The notes beneath the pieces were generated by a model. That model was not told where the DNA came from and did not search any database. It saw only the letters and a list, made by a program, of their open reading frames with translations. From NCBI GenBank assembly GCA_049416425.1, contig JBMSHD010000008.1, forward strand, positions 1-38,396: a stretch of DNA of 38,396 nt, read 5' to 3'. Positions 33,598-38,396 of the stretch are shown one piece after another; within the stretch, counting starts at the first letter, position 1, and each line of letters opens with the position of its first letter. Made by a program: the position numbers and the translations under genes. Origin of the DNA: JBMSHD01 sp049416425. GTDB taxonomy: Bacteria > Pseudomonadota > Gammaproteobacteria > Francisellales > Francisellaceae.

Positions 33598-34029
33598 ATG
33601 AGATTAAATACACTTTCTCCGGCTCCTGGTTCAAAACCATCTAAAAAAAGACTGGGTCGTGGTATCGGCAGTGGTCTTGGTAAGACGGCAGGTCGTGGAC
33701 ACAAAGGTCAAAAAGCGCGTTCTGGTGGCTATCATAAAGTTGGTTTTGAAGGCGGACAGATGCCTTTGCAAAGGCGACTGCCTAAATTTGGTTTCACGTC
33801 ACGCAAACAGGCATACGTTGCCGAAATCCGTTTGAGTGATCTAAATAATATGATTTCTGAAATTATCAGTCTTGAGACTTTGAAAGCAGAAGGCATCGTT
33901 CGCAAAGATATGTTAGAAGCAAGGGTTATTCTTAGCGGTGAAATCAACAAAGCAGTGACAATCAGCGGTCTGCATTGCACAAAAGGTGCGCGTGCTGCCA
34001 TTGAAGCTCAAGGCGGTAAGGTAGAGTAA
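33598..34029 (+). CDS. rplO: 50S ribosomal protein L15
   Basis: The 143-residue late-assembly protein has a long basic glycine-rich N-terminal arm (RLGRGIGSGLGKTAGRGHKGQKARSGG) that threads into 23S rRNA. The globular part has FEGGQMPLQRRLPKFGF. Ends as AAIEAQGGKVE, typical of gammaproteobacteria. secY follows after seven bases. Confidence 0.97.
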   Translation: MRLNTLSPAPGSKPSKKRLGRGIGSGLGKTAGRGHKGQKARSGGYHKVGFEGGQMPLQRRLPKFGFTSRKQAYVAEIRLSDLNNMISEIISLETLKAEGIVRKDMLEARVILSGEINKAVTISGLHCTKGARAAIEAQGGKVE

Positions 34030-34036
34030 GGTTGAC

Positions 34037-35365
34037 ATGGCTTCAAAACAGCTGAAAAAGAGTGGCGGACTTAAGGAATTGCGAGCTCGCCTCTTTTTTG
34101 TTCTCATAGGCATTGTCGTTTTTAGACTCGGTGTCTATATTCCGATTCCATACATTGATTCGGCTCAACTGGTTAAACTCATGTCAAGCCAGTCTTCCGA
34201 GGCAAATGGCCTTCTGAATATGTTCAACATGTTTTCAGGTGGTGCATTGACCAAGCTCAGTATATTTGCGTTGGGTGTGATGCCTTATATCTCGGCTTCG
34301 ATTATTTTCCAGATGATGACGGCGGTATCGCCAAAGCTTATGGAATTAAAAAAAGAAGGTGAGTCAGGGCAGAAAAAAATCACACAGTATACGCGTTATG
34401 CGACACTTGCTCTTGCCGTGGTTCAGTCTTTTGGGATAGCTGTATATACCTTCAATCAACCGGGACTTGTGGATGCAGATTCCAGGTTTTTATTCTATTT
34501 TGCAGCGGTTGTGTCGATGACGACAGGAAGCATGTTCCTGATGTGGTTGGGTGAGCAGATGACCGAACGTGGTATTGGTAATGGTATTTCCATGCTGATT
34601 TTCTCCGGTATCGTTGCCAACCTGCCATTTGAAGTCAGCACAACGCTTCAGCAGGCCAACCAAGGTGCTATTTCTTATCTGTCGGTATGGGCGCTGTTGA
34701 TCATCATGCTGGCAGTGGTTGCCTTTGTGGTATTTGTTGAGCGGGCGCAAAGACGGATTACCGTCAACTATGCCAAGCGTCAACAGGGGCGTAAGATGTT
34801 TGCACCACAAACATCGCATCTGCCTTTGAAGTTGAATATGGCCGGTGTGATTCCGCCTATTTTTGCTTCATCCATCTTAATGGTGCCGGGAATGCTTTCA
34901 AGCTGGTTCGCCTCTTCGCCATCACTGGGATGGCTCGGGCAGATAACCGAGGCATTGCAGCCGGGTTCTTTGATTTATACGTTGATCTTTTCGGCGGCGA
35001 TTATCTTCTTTTGCTTCTTCTATACGGCATTGGTATTCAATCCCAAGGAGACGGCTGATAATCTTAAACGCTCAGGTGCGTATATCTCAGGTGTCAGACC
35101 TGGCGAGCAGACGGCTAAATATATTGATTCTGTCATGAGCAAACTGACATTGGTCGGTTCAATCTATATTACAGCGATTTGTATTTTACCTATCTTCATT
35201 ATGAAGTTCTTCGGTCAGGGGCTCGCCTTTACCTTTGGTGGGACTTCATTATTGATCGTGGTTGTTGTGATTATGGATTTTATGGCTCAGGTGCAGTCTC
35301 ATATGATGTCAACACAGTATGACTCACTGTTGAAAAAAGCAAATCTGAGTAACTACGGTAGATAA
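34037..35365 (+). CDS. secY: Protein translocase subunit SecY
   Basis: The 442-residue channel subunit of the SecYEG translocon in the inner membrane has ten hydrophobic segments. Conserved blocks include RLGVYIPIPYID in the first periplasmic part, the plug region NMFSGGAL, IFALGVMPYISASIIFQ, GIGNGISMLIF and the cytosolic loop RRITVNYAKRQQGRKM. NPKETADNLKRSGAYISGVRPGEQT forms the C5 loop that binds SecA and ribosome. Its place near the end of the spc block is standard. rpmJ follows after 30 bp. Confidence 0.98.
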   Translation: MASKQLKKSGGLKELRARLFFVLIGIVVFRLGVYIPIPYIDSAQLVKLMSSQSSEANGLLNMFNMFSGGALTKLSIFALGVMPYISASIIFQMMTAVSPKLMELKKEGESGQKKITQYTRYATLALAVVQSFGIAVYTFNQPGLVDADSRFLFYFAAVVSMTTGSMFLMWLGEQMTERGIGNGISMLIFSGIVANLPFEVSTTLQQANQGAISYLSVWALLIIMLAVVAFVVFVERAQRRITVNYAKRQQGRKMFAPQTSHLPLKLNMAGVIPPIFASSILMVPGMLSSWFASSPSLGWLGQITEALQPGSLIYTLIFSAAIIFFCFFYTALVFNPKETADNLKRSGAYISGVRPGEQTAKYIDSVMSKLTLVGSIYITAICILPIFIMKFFGQGLAFTFGGTSLLIVVVVIMDFMAQVQSHMMSTQYDSLLKKANLSNYGR

Positions 35366-35395
35366 TAATTTTAACAAAATAAAAAGGTAAGACTG

Positions 35396-35509
35396 ATGAA
35401 AGTAAGAGCATCCGTAAAGAAAATGTGCAGAAACTGCAGGATTATAAAACGTAATCGTGTTGTCAGAGTTATCTGTACTGATCCAAGACACAAACAACGT
35501 CAAGGTTAA
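35396..35509 (+). CDS. rpmJ: 50S ribosomal protein L36, zinc-binding type
   Basis: A 37-residue basic protein that starts at ATG 35396 after AAAAGGTAAG. It begins MKVRASVKKMCRNC and ends DPRHKQRQG. Zinc ligands are C11, C14, C27 and H32, as in the standard L36 rather than the zinc-free YkgO paralogue. It lies between secY and rpsM, its usual place. Confidence 0.97.
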   Translation: MKVRASVKKMCRNCRIIKRNRVVRVICTDPRHKQRQG

Positions 35510-35527
35510 TTTATAAACAGATAGGGC

Positions 35528-35574
35528 TTGCAATTTTTGATAAAAAGCGCTATCTTGTGCACCTTGAGCTTTTT
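35528..35574 (+). promoter_or_regulatory. Putative alpha-operon promoter overlapping a hairpin
   Basis: TTGCAA (35528-35533) and TATCTT (35551-35556) are 17 bases apart, about 55 bp before rpsM. The same stretch can form a stem between AAAAAGC (35542-35548) and GCTTTTT further on, followed by T residues. That would resemble a terminator of the spc block. Either function, or both, is possible. The leader from this promoter would be only about 50 nt, short for an E. coli-type S4-binding pseudoknot. Confidence 0.5.
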
Positions 35575-35610
35575 TTGAAAATTTGAAGATTATTTTTAGG
35601 AGTATATTGA

Positions 35611-35967
35611 ATGGCTCGTATAGCTGGCGTTAACGTACCTGATCATAAACATGCAGATGTTGGTCTGACAGCGATTTATGGTGTTGGTCGTCCGCGTGCA
35701 CTGAAAATCTGTGCAGCATGTGATATTAACCCGATGACTAAGATTAAAGACTTAACAGAAGAGCAGATTGAGTCTTTGAGATCTGAAGTTGCCAAATTTA
35801 CGGTAGAGGGTGACCTTCGTCGTGAAGTTTCCATGAACATCAAGCGCTTGATTGATTTAGGAACCTATCGCGGCAGAAGACATCGCCGTAACTTACCAGT
35901 AAGAGGGCAGCGTACCAAGACAAATGCCCGTACGCGCAAAGGCCCAAGAAAGCCAATCAAGGCATAA
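35611..35967 (+). CDS. rpsM: 30S ribosomal protein S13
   Basis: A 118-residue head protein that contacts P-site tRNA through its basic C-terminal tail. ARIAGVNVPDHKHADVGLTAIYGVGR opens it, with RREVSMNIKRLIDLGTYRGRRHRRNLPVRGQRTKTNARTRKGPRK at the end. First gene of the alpha block; 34 bp before rpsK. Confidence 0.98.
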   Translation: MARIAGVNVPDHKHADVGLTAIYGVGRPRALKICAACDINPMTKIKDLTEEQIESLRSEVAKFTVEGDLRREVSMNIKRLIDLGTYRGRRHRRNLPVRGQRTKTNARTRKGPRKPIKA

Positions 35968-36001
35968 GTACAATTATAACTAGATAAAGGATCGTAAACT
36001 T

Positions 36002-36388
36002 ATGGCAAAAGCTGTTAAGTCAAAGAAAAAAGTCAAAAAGACGGTCGTTGATGCGATTGCTCACATCCACGCCTCTTTTAATAACACGATTGTCACTATC
36101 GCCGACAGACAGGGTAATGCACTGGCCTGGGCAACTTCTGGTGGCAGTGGCTTTAGAGGTTCTCGCAAGTCTACACCTTTTGCGGCACAGGTTGCCGCAG
36201 AGCGTGCCGGCGAAATCGCGCTTGAGTACGGCGTTAAAAATGTCGATGTACTGGTGAAAGGTCCAGGACCTGGTCGTGAGTCAGCCGTTCGTGCGCTTCA
36301 TGCCAAAGGCTTTAAAGTAACCAGCATCACAGACGTGACACCATTGCCACACAATGGTTGCCGTCCACCTAAGAAACGTCGTATCTAA
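36002..36388 (+). CDS. rpsK: 30S ribosomal protein S11
   Basis: A 128-residue platform protein. HIHASFNNTIVTIADRQGNALAWATSGGSGFRGSRKSTPFAAQ is the family core, and the C-terminus KVTSITDVTPLPHNGCRPPKKRRI includes the Asn-Gly site known to isomerise in E. coli S11. Its length is normal; rpsD follows after 16 bp. Confidence 0.98.
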   Translation: MAKAVKSKKKVKKTVVDAIAHIHASFNNTIVTIADRQGNALAWATSGGSGFRGSRKSTPFAAQVAAERAGEIALEYGVKNVDVLVKGPGPGRESAVRALHAKGFKVTSITDVTPLPHNGCRPPKKRRI

Positions 36389-36404
36389 AGTAAGGGTTTT
36401 AAAA

Positions 36405-37025
36405 ATGGCTAGATATCTTGGACCTAAGTGTAAGCTTTCCAGACGTGAAGGCACCGATCTACACCTTAAAAGTGGTGTGAGAGCGATTGAAGAGAAATGT
36501 AAAATTAATACTCAACCTGGTCAGCATGGCGCAAAAAGAGCGCGTCTGACTGACTTCGGTGTGCAATTGCGTGAGAAGCAGAAGGTTCGTCGTATGTACG
36601 GACTTCTGGAGAATCAATTCAAAAAATATTATGTTGAAGCGGCTCGCCGTAAAGGCAATACTGGTTCAAACCTGTTAGAGCTTTTAGAGACTCGTCTTGA
36701 TAACGTCGTCTATAGAATGGGCTTTGGTTCCACTCGTGCTGAATCACGTCAGCTGGTGACGCATAAAGGAATCCTGGTTAACGGACAACTGGTTAACATT
36801 CCATCTTACCTGTTGAAAGCCGGTGATGTTGTCACGATTCGTGAAAAAGCCAAAAAACAGCTGAGAATTCAGAATGCGTTAGAGCTTTCCAAGCAAAGAC
36901 AACCGGTTAGCTGGATTGAGACAGATGAAGCCAAGCTTGAAGGTGTGTTTAAATCAACACCTGATCGTGCCGAACTTCCTCATGAAATCAACGAACAGCT
37001 TATCGTCGAGTTGTATTCTAAGTAA
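36405..37025 (+). CDS. rpsD: 30S ribosomal protein S4
   Basis: A 206-residue primary 16S binder and, in E. coli, translational repressor of the alpha operon. It starts MARYLGPKCKLSRREGTDL at ATG 36405; an earlier in-frame start inside rpsK is unlikely. The S4 RNA-binding domain ESRQLVTHKGILVNGQLVNIPSYLLKAGDVV is complete. The length matches E. coli. No Cys cluster of the zinc S4 type is present. Confidence 0.98.
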   Translation: MARYLGPKCKLSRREGTDLHLKSGVRAIEEKCKINTQPGQHGAKRARLTDFGVQLREKQKVRRMYGLLENQFKKYYVEAARRKGNTGSNLLELLETRLDNVVYRMGFGSTRAESRQLVTHKGILVNGQLVNIPSYLLKAGDVVTIREKAKKQLRIQNALELSKQRQPVSWIETDEAKLEGVFKSTPDRAELPHEINEQLIVELYSK

Positions 37026-37054
37026 TGATGAATCCCTTAACTGGAGAGAGCTTA

Positions 37055-38023
37055 ATGCAAACAATTACAGCCAAAGCTATGCCTAAGATCACAAATGTGC
37101 ATGAAGTAAGAAAAAATGTCTTTTCGGTGACAATTTCTTCTTTCGATGCGGGTTTTGGCCACCTGATGGGCAACTCTCTTCGAAGAATCCTGTTATCTTC
37201 CATTCCAGGTTCTGCGGTATCTGAGGTTCAGATTGAAGGTGCGCTTCATGAGTATTGCACCCTTGAAGGTGTTCAAGAAGACGTCGTCGAGATATTGCTC
37301 AACATGAAAAAGCTTGCTGTAGCGTTGGATGATGAAGTCGATGAATCTTATCTGACACTCGAGAAGAAAGGTCCTGCTGTCGTCACGGCGGCCGATCTTG
37401 AAGTGAGCGGCAATGTTTCTGTGGCTGATCCTGACTATGTGATCGCACATTTAAACGAAGGCGGACATTTGAGCATGACGCTGAAAGTTGTCAAGGGACG
37501 CGGATTTGTGCCTTCCACGGTGTATACACAGACTCAGGAAGATGATCTTTTGGTCGGCTATATTCCGTTGGATGCATCATTCAATCCCGTTATTGATGTC
37601 TCCTTTCAAGTGCTGACAAATGATGACGGTTCTGAAGCCGTTGAGCTTCTGATGAAGACCAAAGGCACGATCACGGCTGAAAAAGCAATTGAAATCGCCA
37701 TGACCTATCTTTATGAGCAAGTCACGGTCTTTGTTGATTTGAAGGCGCCAGTTACTCGTAAGGTACATGAAGATGAGCCTGAGATTGATCCTTTGTTGTT
37801 GCGCCCGGTTGAAGATTTAGAGCTTACCGTCAGGTCTGCAAACTGTCTGAAAGCACAGAATATTCGCTATCTCGGTGATCTTGTGCAATATCCGGAATCT
37901 GAGTTAATGCGCATTCCCAATCTGGGGCGCAAATCATTGAATGAAATTAAAGCGATTCTTGCTGAACGTGGTTTGTCATTGGGCGTGAGAATTGAGAACT
38001 GGCCGCCTGAACAGCTTAAATAA
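37055..38023 (+). CDS. rpoA: RNA polymerase alpha subunit
   Basis: The 322-residue subunit dimerises to start polymerase assembly and its C-terminal domain binds UP elements and activators. ATG 37055 follows GGAGAGAG and places the GFGH motif at residue 33, as in the family; ATG 37025 and 37028 would add ten unshared residues. The N-domain keeps NSLRRILLSS, but has SSFDAGFGHLMGN where most relatives have a PLERGFGHTLGN-like block. The C-domain is canonical: VRSANCLKA with R260 (R265 in E. coli) and NLGRKSLNEIK, ending in ENWPPEQLK. The divergent N-domain recalls the Francisella alpha subunits. Confidence 0.96.
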   Translation: MQTITAKAMPKITNVHEVRKNVFSVTISSFDAGFGHLMGNSLRRILLSSIPGSAVSEVQIEGALHEYCTLEGVQEDVVEILLNMKKLAVALDDEVDESYLTLEKKGPAVVTAADLEVSGNVSVADPDYVIAHLNEGGHLSMTLKVVKGRGFVPSTVYTQTQEDDLLVGYIPLDASFNPVIDVSFQVLTNDDGSEAVELLMKTKGTITAEKAIEIAMTYLYEQVTVFVDLKAPVTRKVHEDEPEIDPLLLRPVEDLELTVRSANCLKAQNIRYLGDLVQYPESELMRIPNLGRKSLNEIKAILAERGLSLGVRIENWPPEQLK

Positions 38024-38039
38024 ACAGGTGTAAAATAGA

Positions 38040-38062
38040 ATATTCATGAAGTTCGTGGATAT
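38040..38062 (+). promoter_or_regulatory. Hairpin in the rpoA-rplQ gap
   Basis: ATATTCATGA (38040-38049) and TCGTGGATAT (38053-38062) form a 10-bp stem with two wobble pairs and a three-base loop. The 83-bp gap is otherwise AT-rich. No T-run follows, so it may be a processing or stability element rather than a terminator. Confidence 0.4.
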
Positions 38063-38106
38063 CTAAATAACGGTAATATTATAATTTTAACTAGAAGGAA
38101 ATTACT

Positions 38107-38396
38107 ATGCGTCATCGTAAGACTGGTCGTAAGTTTAGCAGAACAAGCAGCCATCGCAAGGCGATGTTTAGAAATATGTCTGCCTCTTTATTGAAGCATG
38201 AACTGATTAAAACGACGCTGCCTAAGGCAAAAGAGCTAAGAGGTTTCATTGAGCCTTTAATCACGCTGGCCAAGCGTGAAGTTGAGCTGAGAAAAGCACA
38301 GAATGATATGTCTGAAACCGATTTCAAAGGTCAGGTAGTTGCTCTGCGTCGTCAGGCTTTCAATACCCTGAGAAATAAAGCCGCGGTTAAAAAGCT
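38107..38396 (+). CDS. rplQ: 50S ribosomal protein L17 (3' end outside window)
   Basis: The first 96 residues are present; the gene runs off the right edge. MRHRKTGRKFSRTSSHRKAMFRNMSASLLKHELIKTTLPKAKELR is the standard L17 opening. After ITLAK there is a longer charged helix segment (about 60-85) than in E. coli L17, before RRQAFNTLRNKAAVKKL. This inserted segment resembles the longer L17 I recall from Francisella relatives. It closes the alpha block. Confidence 0.96.
   Translation, partial: MRHRKTGRKFSRTSSHRKAMFRNMSASLLKHELIKTTLPKAKELRGFIEPLITLAKREVELRKAQNDMSETDFKGQVVALRRQAFNTLRNKAAVKK

Overview
The window comes from a gammaproteobacterium of moderate to low GC. Several ribosomal and RNA polymerase features recall the Francisella/Piscirickettsia/Fastidiosibacter side of the class. 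These are an L17 with an extra internal segment, an alpha subunit with a divergent N-terminal domain, and a str operon without a tuf gene between fusA and rpsJ. The lineage is inferred from remembered family sequences and was not computed.

Region 1 (1-9315) is accessory. Two genes with no clear assignment come first: a possible papain-like cysteine protease and a 740-residue coiled-coil protein. An OmpR-type response regulator and an EnvZ-like sensor kinase follow, arranged divergently. The kinase overlaps an MFS transporter gene that is broken by an insertion of about 300 bp. After these lie a small membrane ORF, an unknown acidic protein, a TyrP/Mtr-type aromatic amino acid permease and rsmG.

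Region 2 (9316-21345) is metabolic. It carries rpmE, guaC, a FUSC-type membrane protein, an acyl-CoA synthetase and an apparently complete co-directional phenylalanine/tyrosine degradation operon: hpd-maiA-hmgA-fahA-phhA-phhB-amino acid dehydrogenase. PhhA with PhhB turns phenylalanine into tyrosine. 4-hydroxyphenylpyruvate then passes through homogentisate and maleyl- and fumarylacetoacetate to fumarate and acetoacetate. The divergent synthetase is well placed to activate acetoacetate, and the nearby permease to import the substrate. No aminotransferase and no dedicated regulator gene is present. The dehydrogenase may take the deamination role, and inverted repeats in the hpd leader are candidate control sites.

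Region 3 (21346-38396) is the str-S10-spc-alpha ribosomal protein superoperon: rpsL to rpsQ, rplN to rpmJ, rpsM to rplQ. rplQ is cut by the window end. Promoter-like sites precede rpsL, rplN and rpsM. Structured gaps lie between rpsJ and rplC, rpsQ and rplN, and rpoA and rplQ. A repeat family with GC-rich hairpins occurs twice, each time directly after a plus-strand gene (3158-3246 and 21224-21342). No tRNA, rRNA, CRISPR array or transposase gene was seen.
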